Assembly: GCA_038501195.1 (NCBI GenBank)
Contig: JBBPUQ010000003.1
Coordinates: 5,858,501 to 5,922,500, forward strand
Origin: Nemania diffusa
Lineage: Eukaryota > Ascomycota > Sordariomycetes > Xylariales > Xylariaceae
Direction: 5' to 3'
Length of the DNA stretch: 64,000 nt
This document shows, in pieces, positions 47,053-60,295 of this stretch (position 1 is its first letter; each line of letters opens with the position of its first letter). The position numbers were made by a program, and so were the translations under genes. The notes under the pieces are model-generated. The model worked only from the letters and a program-made list of their open reading frames with translations, was not told the origin of the DNA and did not search any database.

Positions 47053-49023
47053 TCAATTCATGCGCTTGGGGGCTGGTGCGAAGCGATGCAATTGAGTCGT
47101 GGATAAATATAATGGAACCACCGACCCGGTTTGCGATGGGAAATTCCTCACTGGGACAGACAAAAAAGGCTGGATATATTCGGCTGGTCTTCATCATGTG
47201 AGGTGAGAGAACAACACGTGGGATAACTAAGTAACTAACTAAACTGTACACCACTACATAAAATGCGAATAATACCTATTTCACATTGCATGTTGAGCTT
47301 CATCTGCTATGGCCCCTATTTCATGACTGAGACGAAGTGCTACTGTGGCTGTATCTGGCGTATGTAGGTAGTTAGAGTACTAGGTTACCTAGGGGATTGC
47401 TATCTGATTCATCTCGAAGATTCTGATTATATCTTACTTTGGCTGATGCAATTCGGTAGGTCATATTTGATTTGCGCTGCTATCCTCCGAGACAGCTGTG
47501 TTACCTATAGAATACTTACCTCCTTACATTGTGTATCGTGATTGTGTATTTATGTTGGCAGAGACAGTACATGGAAATGAGAAAATCTTGGTTTCAAGCT
47601 TATGGAGTACTGCGTAGGTAGAATGCCTCGAGTTTCAAATACGATATACTACCGACAAGAAAAGGATGGAGGTTGACTCGAATTCTAGATACCTAGATTC
47701 TTGGACAGACATTTCGAGATTTAATTATAATTATATGACACTTTCATAATGTATGTTGAGCACTGTCTTGAACTTTTGTTCTTTTAGGATAAATAGGATA
47801 TTATCATCATATAAATAATGATATGTGATCGCATGCTCGCTCCACTTATTATCAGCTATCCCCATGGGTACATCTATGTGTACTGTCTAAGGGGAGGGAA
47901 GCAGGTACCTACGGTGTAAGCAAGTCCTCGCCTTATCAATTCTCTTCATAGTATGCACCGACTTGAATTATTACGTAGCCACGTCTTGGACACCCCCTAA
48001 GCCCACCTATCACCAGCCAGAGAAAACCATGGCACCATAAATGGGGAAAGTGGAATGGAGGCAATTGTGCATGCACGGTGGAACCGAAAGAGCAATTTCT
48101 CCAACTTTTTTCCAAAACGTACCTACAAGTACTGTACCGTGTAGTGCGAATGTACTGTACCTACCTCTTTAAACAGCTTTGAGGCTGAGACTCCCGGTCA
48201 CTACATGACCTACCTACCTGCTCTTTCTTGTCTTCTCAATAATAATGCGCAAAAGCAACAACATCAACGTTAATCAATGGCGTAGGAAGAAGCCACAACA
48301 ACAAACCAGCACATCAGCACATTCATTTGTTCTGCTCCGCTGATACCATTGCCATTACCTCTTCCCTACCCGAGTCCAAGCGCCCCTCCTTCTATCGATT
48401 GTGGTCCCTCCTCCAGAAGACCGGCTACATACACACAATACCTACATATGCTCTCTCATAATCTAGGAGCCACCATCCGGCCTGTGATCATCCCTCCCCA
48501 TCTTCGAAACCTGGTGTCTTGCGTGTTGCGTGTTGCGTGTGAAAACGCGTGCAAGTAGGTATATGTGTACCGATATAAGGTACCTAAGGTACAACATAAT
48601 ATTGAATGCGCTGGGCCACATTACACATTACCTACCTACAGTACATACTTACGTACCCTACTAAGGTAGCTTGCGAGCAAACACAAACACCCCCCGGACA
48701 CAATACAGCTCAGTTCAGTTCAGCCCTACCCCCCTGGTCTATTCGATACGCCTAGCTGGTCCTACCTCCGAAATGGTGGCGACGGTGTTATACTAGTGAT
48801 TTCTCATTGTTCTCATACAAAACTCGTACTGCATTTCGCCCTTTGCAGCCCCCAATCCACGGTAGGTCATATTGTACATACATATAGTACAGTACAAGAC
48901 ACATTCCCGCGATTCCCTGTCAATGGTTACCTAGGTAATGACTAGCAGTCTACGCCACTCGTGCTAACCTTCCTTGCATGTAGGGCCAGAGCTAGTTTCC
49001 GATAATAACCTTCGCGACATAAT
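47053..49023. other. intergenic region, 2.0 kb
   Basis: 3' flank of PRP19 and upstream region of the RING gene. TACCTACC motifs near 48165, 48205 and 48625, and a GTGTTGC triplet at about 48519-48540. No supported gene. Confidence 0.45.
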
Positions 49024-50879
49024 ATGGCCGAGATCGCCAACTCGGATTCTCCTAGCCCATACGCTTCTTCAACACCTGAACCCTTCTCTGACAACGCCCC
49101 TGCCCAGCTCAACGACTTTCCGTCTGATGTCAGCTCTATTCTAGACGATACCGACGTGGAGGAAGAGGACGAGGACGATGATATTAGCATAGACCAAGAG
49201 GAGGAAGACGAAGAAGAAGAAGAAGACGAAGACGAAGACGAGGACGAGGACGAGGAGGAAGAGGACGATCCCGACGAAGTCGGTCACGGAATCGACCAGG
49301 ACTATTACGACGACGACTTCGATGGTTTTGACTTTGATATGAGAGACGTCGACCTCGATTTTGACGGCTTTGGTTTTCTAAACGACGAACAGCTGAGGCC
49401 CGGCGACTACCTCGACTTCCCCGACGACGAGCAGATAGACGCCTTGCACCACGCTTTCCTTCACGAGTTGGAGCATCATTTTGCCCAGGAGCAGTGGGCG
49501 TTGCGTCCACATTCACCCGTCATGGACCAAGCCCAGGGCGGCGCTGGCCGGCGAGCCAGAACGCAGCTCGACCAGCTAGTACGGGTCGAGATGGTGGGGC
49601 ACGGAAATGGTAATGGTGGCAATGGTGGTGGTGCGGGTAATGGTGCAGGTGCTGCGGCGGGTGGTCAAAGGAGAGCAAGACAACAACTCCCTAACAATGT
49701 TATCGATCTAACAGGCGACGATGACGCAGAGATGCCCGGCCAATCGAACCCCGCCGGCCCGTTCAACCAGCCTGCACGGTCCGTCCCTCACAGACAGTCA
49801 GAGAACCAACGCAGACTACGTTCGCAGCCCCAGAACGCACCCCCGCGCTTAAATCGGAGCGACGGAAGCTACATCGACGACCAGCACATCATCGTCCTCT
49901 CTAGTTCTGACGACGAAGACCGACCTCTGCGCAACGTCCCGCGACGAGGTGTACATAATAACCGCCACAACCATCCCGACATCCAGAACATCCGTAACGC
50001 TCACTTCAGTCGCTATCACGAAAATAACCTCGCCGACCGTGGCGCTAGAAACGCTCGGTTCGGTGACCAACTTCGGCAGCCTGGCCTGGCAGCTTCCCCA
50101 GCACCTGCGCAAGCCCAAGGTCCCAACCCGAACGGCCGCCTTAACCCCTTCACGCAACTCATGCAGAACATCCCCATCCTCCAGTACCTGAGCAACCCTG
50201 CGACTGGCATCATGGCCAACCGCAACCAGAACCCCGACGACGACATCGTCATTACTGGTGAACGCAATGTCGGTAACGTCCCTAACATACCCAACGCCGT
50301 ACCCGTAGCCAACCCGCATCAATTCCTCGGACTGCAGCTCGATTATGCGGCACGCCCCTTCCACGTGCCACCTCCCGCGCCAAACCTAGGCGGCCTTGGC
50401 GGCGGCCTCGGCGGTGGCGGCCCTCCCAAACCAGCCCACGAAGCCCCGGGACCCGCCAGACCTGGCTTCACCCGCGATACTGGCGAGGACGTGGTTGCTA
50501 TCTGCCCGAGCTGCGATCAAGAGCTGGCATATGATCCCGAAGGCGACGACGATCCGCCCCCCACGCCAGCTAAGAAGTCCCGTTCGAAGAAAGCCACGGC
50601 CGAACATCACTTCTGGGCCGTCAAGGCCTGTGGTCACGTAAGCAAGATGATGATTATTGATGTTTAGTAAATGTTTGCGAGTCGCAATGCTAACGCGGTA
50701 TTTTATCTGTCTAGGTCTACTGCAAACGCTGCTTCGAAAACCGACGACCCTCGGCTAAGAGCGGTATTCATGTCGGCTTCCGGCCGGAGGGCAACGGAGG
50801 GAAGAAGCTTTACTGCGCCGTCGAAGACTGCGATTCCGAAATTAGCACCAAGGCATCGTGGGTCGGCATTTTTATGTGA
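49024..50879 (+). CDS. acidic RING-type protein with three SUMO-interaction-like motifs
   Basis: Model join(49024..50637, 50715..50879), 592 aa. Residues 45-85 are almost wholly Asp/Glu. Hydrophobic-core SUMO-interaction-like motifs occur at about 226-234 (VIDLTGDDD), 289-299 (IIVLSSSDDED) and 405-413 (DDDIVITGE), the first two followed by acids as in true SIMs. The C-terminus has a RING-like ligand set: C494, C497, C536, H538, C541, C544, C572 and C577 (CPSC, CGHVYCKRC, YCAVEDC). The intron falls between H538 and V539, so both exons are needed for the RING. This combination suggests a SUMO-targeted ubiquitin ligase of the Slx8/RNF4 kind, or another genome-stability E3, acting in the nucleus. 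The very long first RING loop (38 residues) is unusual. Fungal annotations often call such proteins cell cycle control proteins. Confidence 0.85.
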
Positions 50880-52634
50880 TTTACTCCTGGCTCCACGGAG
50901 AGGCTGCATAGGAAAAGCGCGGCAGGGTTCTTTTTCCTCACGACTGGTTATGAAGTCATCGACTTTATACTTGATTTGTTGTTTTTCTCACCGGCATTGC
51001 GTGGCGTCGGCGGCGGCTACAGGCGTGGTTTTATGGAAAGGAAAGAGGTCATGGGATAAACTCTGGGCGCAAGGTGTACTATAAGTGGATTGATCATGCC
51101 ATACTATACCATGCCATGCCATGCCATGCCATGAATGGATGGATGGATTCACTGGCGGATGAGCCGATGCCCCTAGTAATATAAGATACTGGGACACAGC
51201 CCAAACTATACTGAACTGAAATGGAAACAGCAAGCGCTGTGTTCATCATTTTCGCTGCCTTGCGATGAGGACTCTAGTGTAGAGTGACATGAAGTGAGAT
51301 GAAATAGACGGAAGTGAACTTAGTTTCGTCCTGGCCTGCTTGTCTACCTCCCTATTTTGTTCTCTACATACTTGTCTTCCTAGCTGAAGTACATGAGTGT
51401 AGTATTGTATGATACCCATCCTACTCAGTTAGTCGTCTATTTACTCTAGGACCGCAAGTTATACGAGTTCAGCTGAGTTTTGGTTTAGTTTACGTTCGGC
51501 TAGCGGGATGGAGCGGCGCGGAGCGGAGCGGAGTTCACGGGGTTTGAGGTGAGCAATACATATAAGGACGAGAATAGGAATAAAGATAAGTAACTATGAC
51601 CTAAGCTATTTCATTATTTTCGTGGTAGTTTACCTACTTACCTATGTATATTGATATAGAGTTATTTTCTCAAGGCTTTCTAAAGAAGGAAACTTCGGAC
51701 AAACGAGCGAGGGTTCGGTGTTAGGTTCCATCGTGTATTCCTTCCTGGCTTATCCGTTCATGGGTCCGAACAAGAGAGCGCACTAACTCAATTCCCTTAC
51801 CCTTATCTATCGTCTATTTCTAGGTAGTCGGAAAATAAGATACGACAAGTGGTGAGAGATGTGGTGATTGTAGAATAGATTTTAACTAGTGCTGATTGTG
51901 AATCGGAATTCAGGGGGTTTAATACTTTAGATACGAGGCTATTTGGTTGATGAGTGAGACCCTTCGCGATTTGTCGTAGGTTATTGGACGCGGAGACGAG
52001 ATGAGGAGAGGTGGGAAGTTTAGCGAGTAAGCTGTTCTATGCGCAGGTAAACGTAGATAAGCCTGATGTGATGGTGAGCACAAAGGTTTGGGGATGCAGG
52101 ATTACTGATCTCTTGCCACTACTTGGTAACTCAACTTCGTGTTGAGTGGTCGGTATTCTATGGGCGTCCTTGAGACTAAATAGTAGGGTTTTATAAAGAG
52201 TATGCTGAGGCTGGGGTTTAGTTTCTGTTGTATCACATATATTCTACAACTGCAAGAATAGCTACGTAGGTGGTAAGTAGATTTAAGGTGTAGGAGAGAA
52301 ACTGAAGGAAAAATATAAATTATATTAACATACGGATAACTCAGCACCCTTTCTAGTAAAGAAATTTTCTTTCTTTTTTATTTTCAATTATAAGTTTTTA
52401 TAGATAGAACGAGATCTTCAGAGTGTTTGTTTCTTCTGCTCTTTCTAGCCCTGATTGTGGATAGTAGGTACAGGGGTTGGCTCAGCACTAATTATAATAG
52501 GCTACCCGGTAATTTATACTGCAGTAGACTATTTCGCGTTTCTCGCGTTCACTTGTTTAATTCGAACGTGCCTCGATTAGTACATCCATCCTTCTCCATC
52601 CTAACTACGATGTACGACACAACCGCCTCAAAAG
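50880..52634. other. intergenic region, 1.8 kb
   Basis: 3' flank of the RING gene and leader of the FunK1 gene. Holds the CCATG/GGAT repeat at 51110-51147 and a GCGGA repeat at about 51510-51533. AT-rich around 52300-52400. No supported gene. Confidence 0.45.
51110..51147. repeat. CCATG pentamer repeat followed by GGAT repeat
   Basis: About five CCATG units, then ATGAATGGATGGATGGAT. Confidence 0.8.
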
Positions 52635-54925
52635 ATGCCCTTGAGCGAGAATCAGATCGCGACCATCGTAGCGAACCCACTTGGTGAACAACTCGAAGAA
52701 GTGCGCAGCCAGCTACGCGAACATGCCGAGGCACAATCACAAGACATTTTAGACCCATTAGGAACCCTATTAGCGGTGCTTGCTGTTTCAAAAGCAGCAC
52801 CGCTTCTAATTACGCCATCCGGTCGCGACATTTTAACAAGCCTGCGAGATGCGTTCCTCGAACGCGAACTTGATATTGAAAAATCCAAGCTCCTTGTTGA
52901 CGCTATCGTTGCCAACTCGCCCGACACCGATGTCTGGACGGCTGTCCTGGATCTTATCCAACTCATCAAGCCGCAGACATCCCCGCCTCGTAGTCTCCCC
53001 CCTACGTTTTCGGGAACACCCGTCGAAGCCTACTCCGGTCAACTAGACTACAGCGAGTCGCTTGATAGAATTGAACGCGATTTATTTTCCGAAGTCGGAA
53101 ACTGCACATTTCGCGGCGTGAGAGGGTTCTGGGATAAGTTCTTCAACCCCCAAAGCTGGCAACAAGACCAGAGACACATACTTGACCGGATGGTAGCACA
53201 GCACGGTGAGAACGCGTGGGATTTCCCACCTATTCCTGATGCAACTTCCGTCTGGCAATGGTTGCGTCGGCTAGAAACTCGTTTTTTGGCCGGCTCAGCA
53301 AACAAGCTCTTTCCAGTCGAAGGGCCAGAAGACCCAATTAATATATTTGATGTCTTTATTGAAGCAGCAAAATCTAAAAACCCAAATGAACCTTATGAGT
53401 ATAAGAACGCTCTAGTTGTTGGAGAGCTAAGGAAGACACATGACCCAAGCAGATTTAAGGCGGTCTTCCTTCGGCTTACACTGTTGGTACAGAAGATTTT
53501 CGCTAGGCAGCCTACGTGCCGATTTATTCATGCCTTTTCACTCTGTGCGTCAACGATGGAGCTTTGGGTTTTTGATCGATCTGGGCCCTATAGCTCAGGA
53601 GCCTTTGATATTTGTCGCGAACCAGAAAAGTTTGCGCGTGCTTTGGTTGGATATGCTACAATGGACGACAACGCTATGGGCCGAGATATATTCACACACA
53701 ACCAGCAGAGGAATTATCAGGTCACCCTTTATGATGCAAATAGCGGCAGCAGCAACAACGAAGAAAGAACTGTTAGGCTAACCAGAGAAATAGTTCGCCG
53801 GCAGGCCATTGTTTCCCGTGGGACTACGTGTTATGAAACTAAAAATAGCGAGGTCGCGAAATTCTCGTGGGCGTCGACTAAACAGGAGTTGGAAGTGAAC
53901 CATTTAAAGCTAGCGAAAGCAAAAGGCGTCCAGGGGGTAGCAAAATTGGTAGCATACCGTCAGATTACTACTATTGCAGAGCTGCGAAAGGGTTTGCATT
54001 TTCCTAAGCCTCATGCGTTCCGATGCGAAGACACCCTTTCCCGAGACTCGGCAGCTTCGACCCAAAAAAACACCAGCACGCCAGGTCATAAGCGTAAGCC
54101 TTCTAGCAAGACATTGAACAGTCCGCCTAGTTTGAAAAGGCAGCGTTTGAATAGCGGGAAGTCAAACCTCACCCACGAGCTGCTAACAACACCTAGCTCG
54201 GACGCAACTGTCGAAGACCTATGGGAGAATAAAATCTTTTCCTGTCTTGTCATTTCACCGGCCGGCCGTGTCATTAGCGAATTTGAAACGATCAAAGAAC
54301 TGCTGGAGTCGATGAGGGATGCCATTAAAGCACACCAGTCTCTTTATACCCTTGGAGGAATTCTTCACCGCGATGTCTCGCCGAATAATATTATTATTAC
54401 GAATCCCGAAACAGCAGACGGCTTTAAAGGCATGCTTATCGATCTTGACCTAGCCAAAGTGATGAACGGCGCCGCGGGGAGCGGAGAGCGGCAGCCGTGT
54501 GGCACGATGCAGTTTATAGCGGTAGAGGTGCTGCGCGGCGCAGACCACACATACCGTCACGATCTCGAGTCGTTTTTCTATGTCTTGCTTTGGATGTGTG
54601 CTCGTGTCGCGTGGACTAAACCCAACTGGAGCGGCGCAAAAGGGAACCTGAAAACACCCTTTTGGTGAGGTGGGTAACGGGAGATTTCAGGCGTATTGCG
54701 GATGCTAAATTGTTTCATATGATGCCTGGAGGCTTTTTAGATGTTCTGGATGAGTTCCCAGAAGCGTGCAATGTTGTTAAGCCGCTCTGTAGGGAACTGA
54801 GGAGGATCCTTTTTCCATATGACGAAGAGGGGATAGTCCTCTTTGGGACCCCCCCAGGGCCCCCGGATAAGCTATACAACTCCATTCTCGGGGCATATGA
54901 TAAAGCTATCAGTGAGATGCCCTGA
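52635..54925 (+). pseudogene. FunK1-family protein kinase, frameshifted near its C-terminus
   Basis: The first frame (52635-54668, 677 aa) has the FunK1 layout: a long helical N-terminus, then RGTTCYETKNSEVAKFSW (the glycine-rich/lysine region), a basic low-complexity insert (HKRKPSSKTLNSPPSLKRQR), the catalytic HRDVSPNNII at about 578-587, LIDLDLAK at about 601-608 in place of DFG, and CGTMQFIAVEVL. It then stops at TGA 54666-54668. The conserved FunK1 tail resumes in another frame to 54925: LVRWVTGDFRRIADAKLFHM, then LCRELRRILFP. The switch must lie between about 54636 and 54664, probably at the AAAAGGG run. Either the gene is broken or the assembly has a one-base error. FunK1 kinases form large, variable fungal families whose substrates are mostly unknown. 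Confidence 0.8.
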
Positions 54926-57900
54926 CTATAACAATTTCTTTTGGCGCCGTGGTAATGTAGAATAGGGGCCTTCTCCATTGCTTTACTAGATAATCTAGAT
55001 ACTATATAGGAGATGGTCTATGATAATGTCATCGGTCAGATAGCCGGCGCCGGTAGTCTGCTTCCTACTTTACACAACCAGCCCCTTGATCCCTTCTACT
55101 TAGCCACCCTAATAGTCACTATGCAGGTCCTACGCAGTATCTACACCAGTCCGCTCTGTGTAGATGTGACTTGTGTGTGCCCATGCGCTGTACACATACG
55201 CGATTCCTTCTGTTCGTTAGCCCTCGTAGATGCTCATCTAGACCATACCACCTTTTCTAGCAGTTTAAATTGTCAGTTGAGTTATACATCGATCTATTTT
55301 ACCCCTATGCAATGGTCGCCCTCTTCCTTTGCTTTTACCTCATGAAGCACTCATAGTTTTGGTCGGGGGAAGTATCACGGAAGCGGGACGAGTTAGATAG
55401 GTCGACGATACGGAGAGATTATTTTAAACCGTGCCGTGCCTACGGGCGTTGGTCGGATTCATTCAAAGAGGTCGGGTTGGCGCGTCGGAGCCTTCGCTTG
55501 AGTTAGGAAATACTCTCACTTCGCTGTTGGCTATGTTAGATGTCGTAAGTTTGATACCGAAATGGAGTCATTAGCTGGGTGGCGAGAATATCTCTTTGCA
55601 GCCCGTACTCGAGTAACACGGGTTATTTAGGTATAGTTACGAGCAGATAAAGAAACTGGACCTCAAGTCCTCGCCTCGACTTTAGGTTTAGGTGCATCAT
55701 CGGTTACTGCTGGAAAGTAGCGGAATAAGATGGCAAAGGTATTTGTATATATTGACCTAGAATACTAGGAGACGGTCTAGACTAGGTGAGTTCCAGACCC
55801 CCTTCGCTTCAGCTTCGGAAGTGCCCATCTATAGACTAGACTGGGAGAAGCCAAGGTATTTATAACACTGACAGCTCTGTTGACGGGTCGAGCTGAGCTC
55901 AGTCTAGACTAGGTTGTGTTCGTGCCTCTGGCGAAGTGGCGGATAACACTTCAGTAAGGTGACATGGGTAATTCTGACCCTACCTAAAACCGCTCTCACG
56001 TAGGGTTGAATAACGAAGTATGTAACGTCTCGTGTGGGGATGGTGGTCATTCCTGATGGTGCCTCTCATGGGTGTTGACCAGCATTCTCTCACTGGAGCA
56101 CAACTTACCTACCTAGGTATATGTAAAACGTGATTACCTACGTGCGTACGCACTTACATTTTGCAGTGTGCACTCTCTCTAAGTATGACGCGGAGCCCCT
56201 TGTGCTACCTGACATGTACGTCCCATCACAGCGGCACGTAATTTCTAACGCCTGATAACTCGGGAGTCTTCATTGCCGGCCATAGACCCATCGCCGATGG
56301 CGTGTCACCGATGGGCATATACAACGCTGTATATGCATACCTGAGCAAATCGCCTATCCGTATGTAGGACTATTGTTGCGGTCAGACTTATGCCGTATGC
56401 GCACGCCGTATTCGTGCACCCTGAGATCGGTTTATATCACTATATCTGACGCTGCATGATGCCTGCACCATATGATTATGGGCCGAATCGCGCCACGGAA
56501 TGCACGTCAGGCGATGTGAGCTGCTCGACACGTTGTGGCTGCTCAGCTTCGGGGCATGAGTCCGTTTTGAAGTAAGGGCTTCGAGAGATGAGGCCTCACT
56601 GCGAGTTTATCAGTAGGTAGGTAGCTGTTTGTGGCATCTTCATGGGTGGGAAAACTGGATAACTAGAGGAAACCTGGTTATTGGGTGCTATACTCACAGT
56701 ACTACCAGTCAACTCTCGCCTGACGATACGAGCATACCTTGCAGGGCCCCCCACGAGGGTATTCTGGTTCGGTCAAGTGCCACAGCGTTACAATGCATAT
56801 TGAACGTCCGGCCCTTCAGTCAAAGAGCATGAGAAGAGGACCCTTGCATGGATCAACTTTCCAACCAGAACGATGATAAGCACTACTCTGTGTACATAGT
56901 AGGAACCGTCGCAAGCTCGCTTTGTTAGGCTGACCCAAATTGTCGGAAATAGCAAACAAATAGGCAGTCGGTCCGGGATCGTTGTTGGGTATCACCACCT
57001 ACCTACACAGGCTACACTACCTACCATGACCATGTGTCGGCCGCTATTTTCGGCTATCTCGCTTGCGACTCTGACTACTGTATCTACCTACTGGTAGGGC
57101 AGTAGAAGGATTTACACTCATGGGGATGCATGCGAAAGCTTTGACTTGCGCTGTCTTGCGCTTGTTGGCACCTCGCCTCGCCTCGGCGGCAGCTCGAGCC
57201 TGTTTGATTAGGGATTGACGAGAGGATCAAGGAGTCCTGATTGCAGACTTACCGTGCCGCCCAAACCAGCACCCATGTTCGGATTTCATTAGCGTAAAAA
57301 GTAGTATACATACCCTATTGGCTACGCTTGACCCTTCAATCTAGATCTCTTTCTCGAAGTTGCAAACGGTGCGCCACGTTTTCTTGGCTGTTTAAGTGTC
57401 GCGTGATGATGGGTACCACAGCTGTCGCATAATTCCAGAATAATTAAGTAGGACTGTTTGCCAAGTGGAGGAGCAGCGGTGAGAGCCTATTGTTTTCTTG
57501 TGATTTTTCAGCTGTTCATAGGGTTAAATCCCAGAGGAGGTTGGGTATAAGATTGCAAGGCTGATAAGAATGATGTGTCGTAAGAGTAGGTCGGTTGTTT
57601 GCATACCTATGTAGGGTTGTGAGTAGACTCTGAAAGATACCTACCTAGGTAAGAAGGATGAAGGATGCGGCGTATTGTGTGCAAGTCGAACCAGCGAACC
57701 AGTGAACTCGTCGCACGAGTCAGCGTCCGTAGGTTTAGTTACTACGGTATAATTCTCGATATAGCTTCGGGGTACCTAACCGTTTTAGGGCAACGTGGGA
57801 ATTGGCTGTTTCCTAGTATACACTAGGTATAGGCCGCTTGAGCAAGACAGATCGCTTGCAGGAAGGCTTACTCGTGCTGGGCTTCCCGGCGGTAGATGGT

Positions 57901-60295
57901 TATAGACTTTTTGTTCGGCGGGCGGGATGGCGTTTTCTAGTAAGAAATGGCTGTCTGCGCGAAAGCCCAAATTTTTCCATGGACACTAGAAACGCAAAAC
58001 CAGCTGAATGCTTATCTACGTAAGTAGTGCAACCATCAATCGTCGTAGGTTTTAAATCGAACCCTAAGATAGGTACCTTAGGTGGTCGTGAAGCAAGGCT
58101 GATCTACCCATCTGCCTTCTGTATGAGGCCGGATCCAACATGATACAGACTTGTCTCGATCATGTGGCTCTAGTCTAGCGCGTGCAAACGTCGACGAGGA
58201 GGGACTAAGTGGCGACATTGGACGGCGCAGACAAGATGGTGCGACTCACTTTCTACAGCGTAGATACAGTACCTACAGATACTGCAATATGCAAGAGGGT
58301 GCATGTGGTGTTCAGCCGAGGTCCACAGAAAACTAATTAGATAGCGCTGGTCGTTAGGTGTCTGATCCGGCAAATCATGGCGAGTGTTGGTAAATAGGCG
58401 ATAGCCTTGCTATACGACTCCGAGAGATCGACCTTCTTCTCTTGGACTGGCTGCTTTTCGCCCTCTCCTGCAAAACTAACTATGTAGGTACACACTTACC
58501 ATTCCGCCTCGACGGGTTTTTGTAGCGCCTCTGTGGAACGTTGACCGATTGATGTATCTATTTTGCCGCATCAATCTGCGGCGATCAATCTGTTAATTGC
58601 CAGATTAGACCCGGCCAGGTATTGGCTAGAATAGGTATGTACCTACCCAGAGTTCATGCGACAAAGAGTTGATCTAGATCTTCGGAGATTGCCTTTTGTT
58701 AGCACACCCTCTGGCCGATCTGCGGTGCCATGCTATATCGCCGTCTTCTGAATTTCTTTATACGTAGGTATCGTATTCTAGAACAAATTGATACCTAGCG
58801 GGAGGGGGGAAGCATAGCGTGAATTAGGCGCCTAGGTATGCGGCAGGTGGGTTGAGCTGAATATGCAGCATAGGGAATACCCGTTTTCAACCCGAGCGTG
58901 CCACTCGCGAGGTGTCTGTTACTCCAGCTCTGGCTGCATGCTGCACATTGGCGCATATCCTTCTCGCCACTAACTGGAAGGGGAGAGAATTACAAATTGT
59001 CTCAAGACAACTGGGCAACTTGGCAAGTGGCGTAGGTATTCTTGCATCTTCCCCGCGTCGGCTAGCCGGCGAGAGATCAATGTGCAAAATCGGTGATAAG
59101 CGAAACATGATCCAAATTGGGAACGAGACACAGGATATTTTTGGTGTACCTAGATTCCGTACCTAGCTGTAACCTTCGTGAACCCTCAATTAGCTCTTAT
59201 TAGTTAGAATAGCTAGAGGAGCTAGGTATTGCAATTTTCGTATCCAGGCCCAGCGCCATGTTCCGTGTCAGTAGCATACTAACGGGGAGCCCCGTTGTGG
59301 TCTGGTCTCGTTAGCTGCTGGTCATTGCAGCCGTTATCTTGACCCTAGACAAGATGGAGCTTAGGCGGTCCTGGGCGGGGTTGACAAGCAACTGATCCAT
59401 ACCGGTCTGGGAATATAAGCAATTACTAGGCCAACCCTCGCTGCTCTTATCCCTGACTTGGCGTGTAGTTGGAGGGACACTACTATTCTTCCAGAAGGAC
59501 CTCAACCTCTCGCCAAGCATCGTAACAAGCTGGTGCGCGGAAACCCTCCATTGCACACGGAGTCTAGCGAAAAGAGAAAATCAAAATCAAAACGCCGTGG
59601 TTGCGCAGAATATTGTTAGGTCCTAACAAGTATTTGTAGCGCCGCGTTCTGGTGGATCGTCGAGAGACACAAGCGAGCTGGTGTAAGTGATCGAGACCAG
59701 CGGATTGAAAACAGGTGCGACAGAGTACTCTGTACCGTCCATCTTATCTCGCCAGGTTTCAAAACCAGCGCTTTTCACGCTCGAGAGGCAAGATGGCGGG
59801 GATAGATAGAGAGGCGTTCAGGGCGCAGAGCTATCTCTCTGCCTTCCGAATGCGGAATCGGATCATTAAGCCTTCGTCCGGCGAAACTGATACCATTGGC
59901 TTTCATTGGTTTAGTGTGCTCCGTAAGGACCAGGGCATGGCACCAGTCCCTTGGATGTGCGGCAGGCCAGTATTATTGCGGGGGTGCCTCCATTGTCCTA
60001 TGCGTATGCGTACTTACTTAGGTACTGTAGCGTAAGGTTTGTAGATTGCGTACCCGTTTGATAGAGCCGTGAACTCTGACTGGCCAGCGCATGTGCCCAG
60101 CTGCAATGATACCAGGGCGGGAGCGTGCTCCAAGAGGCCATGTGTATGTGTATATGAACTAGGTTTCTCCCGCCTCGTCTCTCCATCTGGCTCTTCCTCT
60201 TGTCGTTCGTCCTCGATTTTATTCTGATATCGACACCTCACCAACGTGTCCCTCGGTCGCGAAGGACACTGGTCTTTGGTCCGACACTCACAGCC
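54926..60295. other. gene-free spacer, 5.4 kb
   Basis: Between the FunK1 gene and the OPT transporter. Contains TACCTACC/TAGGTAGG clusters at 56108, 56611, 57000 and 57646 and an AT-rich palindrome GCATATACA/TGTATATGC near 56314-56335. No open frame with family features. Confidence 0.5.

Noticed and set aside
54665..54690. A 26-nt GTGAGG...TTTCAG intron that would rejoin the FunK1 frames
   Set aside because: It keeps the frame but is too short for a spliceosomal intron and would delete the conserved RWVTGDF segment.
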